In this document: positions 41,055 to 49,004 of the stretch, in pieces
Layout: each line of letters starts with the position of its first letter
How positions within the stretch are numbered: position 1 is the first letter of the stretch
NCBI GenBank assembly: GCA_032615215.1
Contig: CP128431.1
Coordinates: forward strand, 372,001 to 436,000
DNA: 64,000 nt
Source: Microbulbifer sp. MKSA007
GTDB taxonomy: Bacteria; Pseudomonadota; Gammaproteobacteria; Pseudomonadales; Cellvibrionaceae
Direction: 5' to 3'
Position numbers and translations under genes: made by a program
Notes under the pieces: generated by a model
The model's database searches: none
What the model was told of the DNA's origin: nothing
The model's input: only the letters and a program-made list of their open reading frames with translations

Positions 41055-42764
41055 ATGCACTTTTCCGGTATTAAACTCACCACAAAGATCGCTCTCGCAG
41101 TTTCATTTGCCATTGTCCTGACAACTGGCATTCTGGTGTTGGCCGCAGACCTTTTACTCTGGGGTACGCTGAGCGATGAAGTGGACAAACGTCACGATAT
41201 CAATCTTCGTATTGCGGCGGCGCAGCTCCAGCAGGAGTTCCCATCAGCGACCGTTAAGCTGGATCACAACACGAATGTTTCCAAGATCATCATCAGTGAT
41301 CCGCTGAAGTTTTCTAATAATGATCTTGTCGATCAGATCGGTCACCTGACCGGTGAGACTGCCACTGTTTTTGTGTGGGATGACTCCAACCAGGATTACT
41401 GGCGCAAAACCACCAATATCAAGAACAAAGCAGGCAAGCGCGCTGTTGATACACCTTTGGGCAAAGGCGGTGCTGTTTATCCGATCATCAAGTCTGGAAA
41501 AACCTTCCGCGGCGAAGCCAACATTCTCGGTATGGCGTACTACACGCTCTATCAGCCGATTTTTGACAGCAACAACCGTGTTACTGGCATTCTTTATGTG
41601 GGCGTTGAAAAATCTCACATTGAAGCACAGGTTGATCACGTCACCTGGAACCTGCTTTACGCCGCTATAGGTCTGGCAATTGTTCTCGTTCTGCTGGCCT
41701 ACTTCGGCTTCAAGATGATGCTGAAACCAATCCCGGCCATGACGTGTGCCCTGCGTGACCTCTCTGAGAACAAGCTGGACATCAAGATTGGCTACTCCGA
41801 TCGCAAAGATGAGATCGGCGAGATGGCACAGGCGATTGAAGTGCTCCGCCAGAACAACGTTGAGCGCATTCGCCTGCAGGAACAGAGCGACGAAGAGCAC
41901 GGCGCACGTGAGCAGCGTCAAAGCCGGATCGAGAACCTGCTCAGCCAGTTTGGCGCTGAGGTGACTGAAGCCCTGCAGAGCGTTGATCAGCGTTCGCAGG
42001 AGATGGAACACACTGCAACCCGCTTGACCGGCATTGCCGAAGACTCTGCGCTTCGCTCCAACACCGCCCGTGATGCTTCTGAAGAAGCTTCCGCCAACGT
42101 GCAGACCGTTGCAACGGCAGCTGAAGAGCTGAGCGCTTCCATCGAAGAGATCAGCCGTCAGCTGGGTGAAACCAACCGCGTGGTGGGTGCAGCGACAAGC
42201 GGCGCAGAAGAGAGCAGCCAGAAGGTTCAGGCTCTGGACAGCGCAGCGCAGAAGATTGGCGAAGTGGTCAACCTCATTCGCGACATTGCTGAACAGACCA
42301 ACCTGCTGGCCCTGAACGCCACCATCGAGGCAGCTCGCGCCGGTGAGATGGGCAAAGGCTTTGCGGTTGTGGCTTCTGAAGTGAAGGAGCTGGCAACGCA
42401 GACCTCCAAAGCCACAGAAGAGATCTCCGCACAGATCTCCGGCATCCAGAACTCTTCCAAGGAGACCGTGGAAGCTATCGTGGGCATCAGTGACACCATG
42501 AGCGAAGTGAACAAGCACGCGACCTCCATCGCAAACGCTGTTGAGCAGCAGGGCTCTGCGACCATGGAGATCAGCGAAAACGTTCAGATGGCCGCTCAGG
42601 GCACCCGCAGCGCAGCGCACAATGTGAGCGAGGTTTCTGTGAAGGTGACCGAGACACAGGAAGCTGCTTCGCAGGTGCTGGACGCCTCTCAGGCAGTGGC
42701 TGACAATGCAGCTCGCCTGCGCAAAACCATCAACTCCTTCATGGAAGACATCCGCGCAGCCTGA
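41055..42764 (+). CDS. Methyl-accepting chemotaxis protein
   Basis: A 569-residue chemoreceptor. An N-terminal helix (about 9-33) and a second helix (about 197-218) flank a periplasmic sensor of roughly 160 residues with a single-Cache pattern (YPIIKSGKTFRGEANILGMAYYTLYQPIFD and ITGILYVGVEK). A HAMP segment follows (KPIPAMTCALRDLSENKLDIKIGYSDRKDEIGEM, about 221-258). The signalling hairpin tip EQTNLLALNATIEAARAGEMGKGFAVVASEVKEL near 412-445 is intact. It likely senses a small carboxylate or similar ligand. No C-terminal CheR-tethering pentapeptide is seen. A terminator follows; the next gene is the exported deiminase-like protein. Confidence 0.94.
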   Translation: MHFSGIKLTTKIALAVSFAIVLTTGILVLAADLLLWGTLSDEVDKRHDINLRIAAAQLQQEFPSATVKLDHNTNVSKIIISDPLKFSNNDLVDQIGHLTGETATVFVWDDSNQDYWRKTTNIKNKAGKRAVDTPLGKGGAVYPIIKSGKTFRGEANILGMAYYTLYQPIFDSNNRVTGILYVGVEKSHIEAQVDHVTWNLLYAAIGLAIVLVLLAYFGFKMMLKPIPAMTCALRDLSENKLDIKIGYSDRKDEIGEMAQAIEVLRQNNVERIRLQEQSDEEHGAREQRQSRIENLLSQFGAEVTEALQSVDQRSQEMEHTATRLTGIAEDSALRSNTARDASEEASANVQTVATAAEELSASIEEISRQLGETNRVVGAATSGAEESSQKVQALDSAAQKIGEVVNLIRDIAEQTNLLALNATIEAARAGEMGKGFAVVASEVKELATQTSKATEEISAQISGIQNSSKETVEAIVGISDTMSEVNKHATSIANAVEQQGSATMEISENVQMAAQGTRSAAHNVSEVSVKVTETQEAASQVLDASQAVADNAARLRKTINSFMEDIRAA

Positions 42765-42788
42765 TCGCGCGCGTATCCATCAAATCTG

Positions 42789-42830
42789 AATGGCCGCATT
42801 TTTCAAGTGTGAATGCGGCCATTTTCTTTT
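42789..42830 (+). terminator. Intrinsic terminator after the chemoreceptor gene
   Basis: AATGGCCGCATT and AATGCGGCCATT make a perfect 12-bp stem with an 11-base loop, followed by TTCTTTT. It begins 24 bases after the stop codon. Confidence 0.88.
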
Positions 42831-42909
42831 CTGATGAAGGGTTGGTCATCCGGCGTTCACTTGCCCGTTTCTATAACCGACTGTATTGATTGACCTGTTG
42901 GGGGCACAC

Positions 42910-43938
42910 ATGAAGAAACTCAAATCAAAAATCAAACTGCTCGGGTACTCACTGCTGGCAAGTGCCAGTGCGATGCTGGCGCTGAACACAGTCTCTTACG
43001 CGGCAGGGCAAGACCTGATCGTCATTGCAGCACCGTCCATCAGCGACACCTATGATGACCCGGAGTATGCGGAGCTGTTTCAGGGCATCGTGGACTTCGA
43101 CATTGCCTACGCAAACGCTGTTTATGGAAACGACGAAGTGCGGATCGTCGTGGATGCGCAGACCCGGCCTTACTTTGCGGGCAAGGTGCCGGATGAGATT
43201 ATCATCAATGACTATCTCCCACACATCTGGGCGCGGGATTACACCGTCATCAATCCAAGTAAACCGGTTCAGTTTCGCTACACACCCGTCACATTTGAAG
43301 GCAATCAGGCCGTTGCAGATGAAATGCAGGATGGCTTCAACGCCTTTGCAGAGGCGAGGGGCCTGAAGTTTGGCAAGACAAAATACATGTTGGATGGCGG
43401 CAACATCGTCGACAACCACGCAGGCCGCGTGATCACGACCACTCGTTTTCTGGAGGACAACGATCTTTCCTACGAAGACGGCAAGACTGTGTTGAAAGAA
43501 CTGCTGAATGCGAAGGAAGTCGCGATCCTGCCTCCAGATGAAGAGGTGATGGCCCACAGTGATGGCATGGTGATGTTTGCGGAAGAAAACACCCTCATCC
43601 TCAATCGCTATGACGAGCCGATGTACTCTGAGATTTTGGAGGAACTGGAAATCTCATTCCCAGGTATCAAGATCGTAGACGTGGATGCCAACTGGGATGA
43701 GACGAACCTTTCCAGCGCATGTGGTGTCAACGTCAACGCAACCATGACCAGCAACTTCATCTACATGCCGCACTTTGGCGACAAAAACAGCGACAAGGTG
43801 ATGAAGACCATTCAGGCCAACACCAGCAAAAAAGTCATTCCGGTGCCAGCCAATTCCGTCTGCAAACTCGGCGGCTCCGTCCGCTGCCTCACCTTGCAGC
43901 TGAAAGGCAAAGCCGCACAGGCATTCTTGCAAAACTGA
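42910..43938 (+). CDS. Exported agmatine deiminase/peptidylarginine deiminase-family protein
   Basis: A 342-residue guanidine-modifying enzyme with a signal peptide (KKLKSKIKLLGYSLLASASAMLALNTVSYAA, cut near 33), so it should be periplasmic or secreted. The family active site is complete: IWARDYTV near 108, YMLDGGNIVDN near 160, the His-x-Asp in MAHSDGMVMF near 210, and the catalytic Cys in GGSVRCLTLQ near 324. Typical agmatine deiminases are cytosolic; exported members include bacterial peptidylarginine deiminase. It may convert extracellular agmatine or a similar guanidine compound to a carbamoyl product. The ATG at 42910 follows a GGGGGC stretch. A neighbouring chemoreceptor lies upstream. 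Confidence 0.85.
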   Translation: MKKLKSKIKLLGYSLLASASAMLALNTVSYAAGQDLIVIAAPSISDTYDDPEYAELFQGIVDFDIAYANAVYGNDEVRIVVDAQTRPYFAGKVPDEIIINDYLPHIWARDYTVINPSKPVQFRYTPVTFEGNQAVADEMQDGFNAFAEARGLKFGKTKYMLDGGNIVDNHAGRVITTTRFLEDNDLSYEDGKTVLKELLNAKEVAILPPDEEVMAHSDGMVMFAEENTLILNRYDEPMYSEILEELEISFPGIKIVDVDANWDETNLSSACGVNVNATMTSNFIYMPHFGDKNSDKVMKTIQANTSKKVIPVPANSVCKLGGSVRCLTLQLKGKAAQAFLQN

Positions 43939-43944
43939 ACGGCA

Positions 43945-43980
43945 AAACCCCGCCTCATGGGCCAAGGCGGGGTTTCTTCC
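43945..43980 (+). terminator. Intrinsic terminator after the deiminase-like gene
   Basis: AAACCCCGCCT and AGGCGGGGTTT make an 11-bp stem with a 9-base loop, followed by CTTCC. It starts 6 bases after the stop codon. The T-run is short, but the A-tract on the other side makes it usable from the minus strand as well, where the LysE gene ends. Confidence 0.75.
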
Positions 43981-44023
43981 AGGCAAGCGGCAACTTGCTA
44001 AGACAGCTGCCGCACTGCTTGAC

Positions 44024-44665
44024 TCAGAATAGCTGTCCTAGTGCATCCAGAAGACCCAGCGTTGCGGTGAGCACCAGAAACCCACCGAGCCCCGGCACGA
44101 TCCAGTTGAACACCTTGCTCTCATCGAAAACCTGAAGGGACAGCTGCCCCAGAAATCCGTAGACCATAAAGCAGATGAGTGCGATCAGCCCGATTGGCAG
44201 AAACACGGAACTCAATGCTCCGGCATTGGTCGCGATCTCACTGTTCACGAACTGCGGGAACAGCGCCACAAAGAACAGGATTGCCTTGGGATTGAAGAAC
44301 GCGATTAAAAAACCGGTCTGAAATCCTTCGCTCGCCTTGGAAAGCTGCTTCTCTGCCCCATCCGTTTCCAGCTTAAAGCTGCCGCCGTGGCGGATGAAGA
44401 TGTATCCGATATAGGCGATATAAAGCGCACCGACCGCTTGCACTGTCAGCAGAACGCGCGGTTCAAGTGACACCACCGAGCGGAAGGCGAAAAACGCAAT
44501 CAGCGCCTGCCCCAGGGAGGCGGTGACATTCCCCAAAGCAGGAGGAACGACGCCATTCACACCGCCCCGGGCTCCTTCTGTAAAAGCAAGAGCCATGCTG
44601 GGGCCGGGAATGATCGAGACAGAAAAAATCGCGATGCAATACAGGATGAGTTGGTCGACACTCAT
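44024..44665 (-). CDS. LysE/RhtB-family amino acid exporter
   Basis: A 213-residue membrane protein with about six hydrophobic helices. The N-terminus SIIPGPSMALAFTEGARGG near 17-35 is the RhtB/LysE signature, and GFQTGFLIAFFNPKAILFFVALFPQF near 112-137 the second one. It exports amino acids or related metabolites. Its ATG immediately follows the stop codon of the radical SAM gene (TAA then ATG), so both are translated as a pair; export of something that enzyme makes or needs is a reasonable idea but not shown. Confidence 0.9.
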   Translation of the reverse strand: MSVDQLILYCIAIFSVSIIPGPSMALAFTEGARGGVNGVVPPALGNVTASLGQALIAFFAFRSVVSLEPRVLLTVQAVGALYIAYIGYIFIRHGGSFKLETDGAEKQLSKASEGFQTGFLIAFFNPKAILFFVALFPQFVNSEIATNAGALSSVFLPIGLIALICFMVYGFLGQLSLQVFDESKVFNWIVPGLGGFLVLTATLGLLDALGQLF

Positions 44666-46123
44666 TTAAATTCTTTCAGTAACATTCTGACGGTTATTCG
44701 CGGTGTTGTCGGAATTGATCACACCGCTATGAATCGCCTCACCAATTTTGAAACCTTCATGGATGTACTCATCAATGACTTTTTGGCCTTCTTCTTTCTT
44801 AAGAAGCCGAACGATGTGGCCCATGAACACCTCCCCTAATATGGAAAGGCGATAGTCCTCATCGCTCTCGATAACCAGAGCTTCATCAATCAGGTCCTGC
44901 AATGTGGAGAGCTGGGATGCATCAACATCCCCATCTTCGATCATTGCGTGAAGCCTGTCTTTTTTCAAGCCTTGATAGAACAACGGGAACGTCCATAGGG
45001 ACATATCCTTCTGGTGATGCAATGCCGACTTTCTCAGGTTGAAGCCGAACTCACCATTGCCAATGGCAGCCTTCCAGTGATTGATATCGACGGTGTTCTC
45101 AAATCGCACGCCCGGGGCAGAGCCAATGGCCTGCGCGCCTGCTGCAATTAGGAAGGTATCGTAGTGCGCCGCCCCAATGCATTCATTGCCGGGTAGGTGA
45201 TCCAGAACTGTTTGGTCAACCGAGGCCCGGTCTACATAGGTGTTGGTCCCCCGGCGCACCCAGCCTGCTTGCTGCAGGGTGCTGTAGGAATGTAGCCGCA
45301 TCACCGCCTGTTCTTTATGCGTAGGCACATGCGGCACCTTTTCCCCTTTCACATCAGCCACCAGAGAAGGGGCAGCCCCCGGTGTCAGCAGATAGGTGCT
45401 GACGGCATTGATAACCGGGTGTTTCAGAGCATAACTGAGATCTGCTTCCACATCGGCCAGTGTTTGCCCCGGTAGGCCCGTGATGAAATCAGCATTCACA
45501 ATCGGGATTTGCCCGGCAACATACTCGCAGAGTTCCTCCACTTTTCGCATGGAACGCGGCAATCGCACGTTGGCTCTGATCTGCGGATTGATGCTTTGCA
45601 CGCCGAAGCTGAGTTTGGTCACCTTGTGGGCGATCAGCTCATCCAGAAAGTCCGGTTTGGTTGTTGAAGGGGCACATTCAATGGCGATCTCGGTGTTGTC
45701 ATCGATCCCGTCCAGCCCGCGCACATGAGACAGAAGCTTGCCAATCTGGCCGCGCACAAGATCTGGGCTGCCACCACCGATGTGGACGGACCGAATACGC
45801 TTTTGCCCATAGGCGGGTGTGATCTGCAGGATCTTATCGAGCTGTTTGATCAAAAGCGCGATGTACTCACGCGCATCAGCAAAATCTAACGTGTTGCCAC
45901 CAGAGAATGCACAAAACGAGCATTTCTGTGCGCAGTACGGAATATGAAGGTACAACTGAAAGGTTGTCTGCTCCGTTACCGGGGCAGAGGCGATTGAATG
46001 CACGACCTCCGCTTCACTCAGCTTTTTGCTGTCCGCCACCATCCAGTAATCGATCGTGTTGCGCGCCATGTAGTGGAAACGGGTATTTAAAAGACTTTCA
46101 TCACCTTTACGAAGATCAACCAT
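44666..46123 (-). CDS. HemN-like radical SAM protein
   Basis: A 485-residue radical SAM enzyme with the HemN/HemW layout. The cluster motif is YCAQKCSFCAFSGG near 63-76 (Cx3CxxC). Following features are VHIGGGSPDLVRGQ near 115, IECAPSTTK, LSFGVQSINPQIRANVRLPR near 175, and ADFITGLPGQTLADVE near 215. The C-terminal part (about 370-460) is the HemN-type helical domain. Relatives are coproporphyrinogen dehydrogenase, the heme chaperone HemW, heme-opening HutW and class C radical SAM methylases. Pairing with LysE argues against plain HemN. The substrate is unknown. An AT-rich 473-base gap lies upstream. Confidence 0.85.
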   Translation of the reverse strand: MVDLRKGDESLLNTRFHYMARNTIDYWMVADSKKLSEAEVVHSIASAPVTEQTTFQLYLHIPYCAQKCSFCAFSGGNTLDFADAREYIALLIKQLDKILQITPAYGQKRIRSVHIGGGSPDLVRGQIGKLLSHVRGLDGIDDNTEIAIECAPSTTKPDFLDELIAHKVTKLSFGVQSINPQIRANVRLPRSMRKVEELCEYVAGQIPIVNADFITGLPGQTLADVEADLSYALKHPVINAVSTYLLTPGAAPSLVADVKGEKVPHVPTHKEQAVMRLHSYSTLQQAGWVRRGTNTYVDRASVDQTVLDHLPGNECIGAAHYDTFLIAAGAQAIGSAPGVRFENTVDINHWKAAIGNGEFGFNLRKSALHHQKDMSLWTFPLFYQGLKKDRLHAMIEDGDVDASQLSTLQDLIDEALVIESDEDYRLSILGEVFMGHIVRLLKKEEGQKVIDEYIHEGFKIGEAIHSGVINSDNTANNRQNVTERI

Positions 46124-46596
46124 TCATCACCCAATACTTAGATCAAAAGTTTCGGGTGAGATCCTATTAACGCAGAGGCATATAAAGCAATTATACGAGA
46201 TATATTATACAGTGAAATAATCTAATCCCCACAATGACTTAACAGAAGCAGAAGAGAACGCAATTCACCAAATGAAAGCAAAACACAAATAAGCAATATA
46301 CCTAATATTATTAATAATAGAAAAGCATCTCCGAGCGGACATTTCTAAGCTCATGGCACCTTAGTTACTGGAATGAAACGAAGTGTGACTGCTAAGACTA
46401 TAAGATCAGAGATCGCGGAATGGGCAATTCAGCGAATGTCGCCAAAACAAGGAGTATCCGACAGCTGAGAAATGCTTTGGTGTTTCTCAAAAGCGAAACT
46501 CATCACATCAAAACTGAAGATCTACATTCTCCAAAAATCTTCATTTGACAGAAAATGCGTTGGTCACTGGACCTAAAAACGCGGCGTGGCCTATGG
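46124..46596. other. AT-rich intergenic region upstream of the radical SAM gene
   Basis: A 473-base gap, clearly richer in A+T than its neighbours between 46160 and 46340. It has a repeated TTATAC element around 46190-46215 that could be part of a promoter. No RNA gene, long hairpin or frame with an SD is visible. It should hold the promoter of the radical SAM-LysE operon and the 3' flank of the methyltransferase gene. Confidence 0.5.
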
Positions 46597-47451
46597 CTAC
46601 TCAGCACACATCTTTATGGCGATCACCAGTTGCCCGGTGATTGGGTTGCCGTGTTCAAGCCGGATTATCATTTCAGTGCGATCAAGCAGTTCCAGATTGT
46701 TTTGCATCAGCAGGCGCTGAATGTAGTCCAGTGAGTGAGCATAGCGGCAGTGCTTGCCCATCAGGTAGGGCTCACCATTGAAGTTTTCCTCCGGCTGGAC
46801 CTCATTTGAGAAAAGAAAGATGCCATCAGGTGTCATGCTGCCCGCGATGTGCGAGAACATCTCATCCAATTCGCCGTTGTACGGAATAACATCAGTTGAG
46901 ACGACGAGATCCCAAGGTTCATTGCGGTTTGCCTTTAGGAACCGCGTGATCTCTTCTTCGTGCAAGACATCGTAGAGCTCTTTCTCTCGCGCTTTTTCAA
47001 GCATCTCTGCAGAAAGGTCTAAGCCAGTTTTGTGAGTGACTTGTTCTTTCAGAACCTCACAGCAAAGGCCGGTCCCACAGCCAAGATCCAGCATGCGCTT
47101 GAAAGGCCCGAGCCCAAGCGTAGCAAATCTTTCGCCCACTTTCTCTGGAATGGCATACTTCAGGTTTTCCAGAAGACGTTGATCGTAGGTTCCGGACATC
47201 TGACCAAACAGCGACAGGATGTGGGCTTCGGGCATACTGCTGGGAACATCCCTTTTACCAATGGCTGCCAGATGGAGGGCGGCGCCTATACTGTCTTCTG
47301 GGTCATTGCGCAACATCTTCTCAAAAGCTTCTGCGGCTTCATCGTATTTGCCCGAGGCTTCCAGATCCAATGCGTTGTTGAGCTGAAAAAAGTCAGAAAT
47401 AATATCTACAACGGGATTAAAGTGATTGTTATCGCCAATGTCATTGCCCAT
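46597..47451 (-). CDS. TPR-containing SAM-dependent methyltransferase
   Basis: A 284-residue class I methyltransferase. The N-terminal ~75 residues contain a TPR-like helix pair (NALDLEASGKYDEAAEAFEKMLRNDPED). The SAM motif I is MLDLGCGTGLCCEVL near 118-132, with TGLDLSAEMLEKAREK after it and WDLVVSTDVIPY near 180. The fold is the UbiE/Methyltransf_11-like type. Two cysteines follow motif I directly, which is unusual but not diagnostic. The target is unknown. It lies upstream of the radical SAM operon on the same strand but is separated by the AT-rich gap. Confidence 0.85.
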   Translation of the reverse strand: MGNDIGDNNHFNPVVDIISDFFQLNNALDLEASGKYDEAAEAFEKMLRNDPEDSIGAALHLAAIGKRDVPSSMPEAHILSLFGQMSGTYDQRLLENLKYAIPEKVGERFATLGLGPFKRMLDLGCGTGLCCEVLKEQVTHKTGLDLSAEMLEKAREKELYDVLHEEEITRFLKANRNEPWDLVVSTDVIPYNGELDEMFSHIAGSMTPDGIFLFSNEVQPEENFNGEPYLMGKHCRYAHSLDYIQRLLMQNNLELLDRTEMIIRLEHGNPITGQLVIAIKMCAE

Positions 47452-47576
47452 AGCTCACGCCCTTATGATTTCAGGTGAGCGCAGTTGGCCATAAAACACT
47501 TAAGGAGCCCCCTGCAGTCTGGCTGATCTTCCGAAAACTGTAATCAGTCTGTTGAGAGGTCTTGTCAAAAGGCAAA

Positions 47577-47610
47577 GAAAAACCCCGCCTCACGAAGAAG
47601 CGGGGTTCTC
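47577..47610 (-). terminator. Terminator of the SCP2 gene
   Basis: On the minus strand AACCCCGC and GCGGGGTT form an 8-bp stem (11-base loop) followed by TTTCTTT. It lies about 25 bases after the SCP2 stop codon. Confidence 0.8.
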
Positions 47611-47631
47611 AAGAACAGAAGCTGGATCAGC

Positions 47632-47922
47632 TTAGCCGAGGATCTTGCCCAGGTTCATGGCAACCATCTTGTCACCGCCAATCTTGATCTTGCCCATCAT
47701 CACAGCCGTCATCGGGTTGACGGAACCATCCACCAAACCTTTGAAGGTCTTTGCAGAACAAGAGATTGTGCAATCTGCCTCTGCTTCTTCTGCACGCGCA
47801 CCGTTTTCATCAACGATGATGGAGCCCTCATCCTTGATGTTGAGCGCGATAGACTTTGACATATCGACGCCATCAAGCTTGTCGTTGATTCCGGATACGA
47901 TCTTCTGGATGAATTCGGACAT
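47632..47922 (-). CDS. SCP2 sterol-carrier-like protein
   Basis: A 96-residue protein covering one SCP2 domain: strands with IALNIKDEGSIIVDENGAR near 25-43, CTISCSAKTFKGLVDGSVNPMTAVMMGKIKIGGDKMVAMNLGKIL toward the end. The FxGLVxGxxxPxxAxxxGKIKxxGD pattern is the family hallmark. SCP2 proteins bind lipids or fatty acyl-CoA; in bacteria the function is often unknown. AGAGGA precedes the ATG. It is a single-gene unit with its own terminator. Confidence 0.93.
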   Translation of the reverse strand: MSEFIQKIVSGINDKLDGVDMSKSIALNIKDEGSIIVDENGARAEEAEADCTISCSAKTFKGLVDGSVNPMTAVMMGKIKIGGDKMVAMNLGKILG

Positions 47923-48038
47923 CTGATCCTCTGGCTGTTTTTCTGTTTCGGGAGGGCAAACCCTCCAAATTATTTCAGCTACTTAACCACTATCTGTGGT
48001 GATAACAAGCGCCTCAAAGGTCTAGTATACGTAAACTG

Positions 48039-48875
48039 CTAGACCAATTCGTCATAGTGCCATGCAATATGGTCCTGCATAAAGGACGCAATGCAGTAGT
48101 AGCTGTGATCATATCCGCCATGCATGCGCAGGGTCAGATCAACGCCTTCATCCCGGCAAGCTTTCTCAAAGACCCAAGGTTTCAGCTGCTCTTCTAGGAA
48201 GCCATCAGCGGAGCCCTGATCAATCAGAATACGGCCTTTCCAGCCGCGGGACTTCACCAGCTCGCACGCATCATAGTTTGCCCAGGTGGAACGATCTTCA
48301 CCCAGATAACCGGAGAATGCCTTCTCACCCCATGGGCAGTTGATCGGGTTCACGATTGGTGCAAAGGCAGAAACGCTTTTGAACAGGCCCGGATTTTTCA
48401 TCGCAAGGGTCAACGCACCATGACCGCCCATGGAGTGGCCGGTGATGCCCAGAGCGCTCAGGTCAATCGGGAAGTGCTCTTCCAGAATCTCTGGCAGCTC
48501 CTGCGTGATGTACTCTTCCATGCGGTAGTGCTTAGCCCATGGCTCCTGCGTGGCATTCAGGTAAAAGCCAGCGCTTTTGCCCATGTCCCAGCCGTCATCG
48601 TCCGCCACGTCATCACCGCGTGGGGATGTATCAGGCGCAACGATGATCATGCCCATCTCAGCCGCAGCACGCTGGCTGCCTGCTTTGGTGACCATATTCT
48701 CCCAGGTGCAGGTGAGGCCGGAGAGGAACATCAGGGTAGGGCACTCTTCGCCGTTCAGCGCGCGGCGCGGCAGAAACACGGCGAATTCCATTGGCGTGCC
48801 GGTGGACTTGCTGTCATGGCGGTAAACGCGCTGCTCGCCATCAAAACAGCGCCAGCTTTGGATCAGCTCAATCAT
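48039..48875 (-). CDS. fghA: S-formylglutathione hydrolase
   Basis: A 278-residue esterase-D type hydrolase that splits S-formylglutathione into formate and glutathione in the cytosol. Motifs are the oxyanion region LSGLTCTWENMVTKAG near 53, the nucleophile ITGHSMGGHGALTLA near 143-157, the acid in IDQGSADGFL, and the His in GYDHSYYCIASF near 257. ATG 48875 has an AAGAGAG SD. It follows adhC on the same strand, with 129 bases and a palindromic repeat between them, and completes the glutathione-dependent formaldehyde oxidation route. Confidence 0.95.
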   Translation of the reverse strand: MIELIQSWRCFDGEQRVYRHDSKSTGTPMEFAVFLPRRALNGEECPTLMFLSGLTCTWENMVTKAGSQRAAAEMGMIIVAPDTSPRGDDVADDDGWDMGKSAGFYLNATQEPWAKHYRMEEYITQELPEILEEHFPIDLSALGITGHSMGGHGALTLAMKNPGLFKSVSAFAPIVNPINCPWGEKAFSGYLGEDRSTWANYDACELVKSRGWKGRILIDQGSADGFLEEQLKPWVFEKACRDEGVDLTLRMHGGYDHSYYCIASFMQDHIAWHYDELV

Positions 48876-48890
48876 AATAGCTCTCTTACA

Positions 48891-48934
48891 GCGCATTCCC
48901 GAAAAGCGGCTCCGGTTTTCGGAAAAGAATACGC
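48891..48934. repeat. Intergenic palindromic repeat element
   Basis: An imperfect 44-base palindrome: outer arms GCGCATTC and GAATACGC, inner arms CCGAAAA (48899-48905) and TTTTCGG (48916-48922) around a GC-rich loop. The CCGAAAA-N10-TTTTCGG core resembles a dispersed intergenic palindrome that I remember from many Rhizobiales genomes. A second hairpin (AAGGTCTAAGC/GCTTAGACCTT, 48944-48978) follows between fghA and adhC. Confidence 0.6.
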
Positions 48935-48943
48935 ATTAAAATG

Positions 48944-48978
48944 AAGGTCTAAGCAGGTCGGATGCCCGCTTAGACCTT
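48944..48978 (-). terminator. Hairpin downstream of adhC
   Basis: AAGGTCTAAGC and GCTTAGACCTT form a perfect 11-bp stem with a 13-base loop, 27 bases after the adhC stop. There is no real U-run after it on the minus strand (CATTTTAATGCG follows), so it may be a partial terminator or a 3'-stabilising stem between adhC and fghA. Confidence 0.55.
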
Positions 48979-49004
48979 ATCAATACGAAAAACAGAGGAA
49001 GGCT

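Noticed and set aside
41244..42620. 458-codon minus-strand frame opposite the chemoreceptor
   Set aside because: Antisense of the conserved signalling domain, with Cys/Leu/Phe-rich nonsense composition; no start signal.
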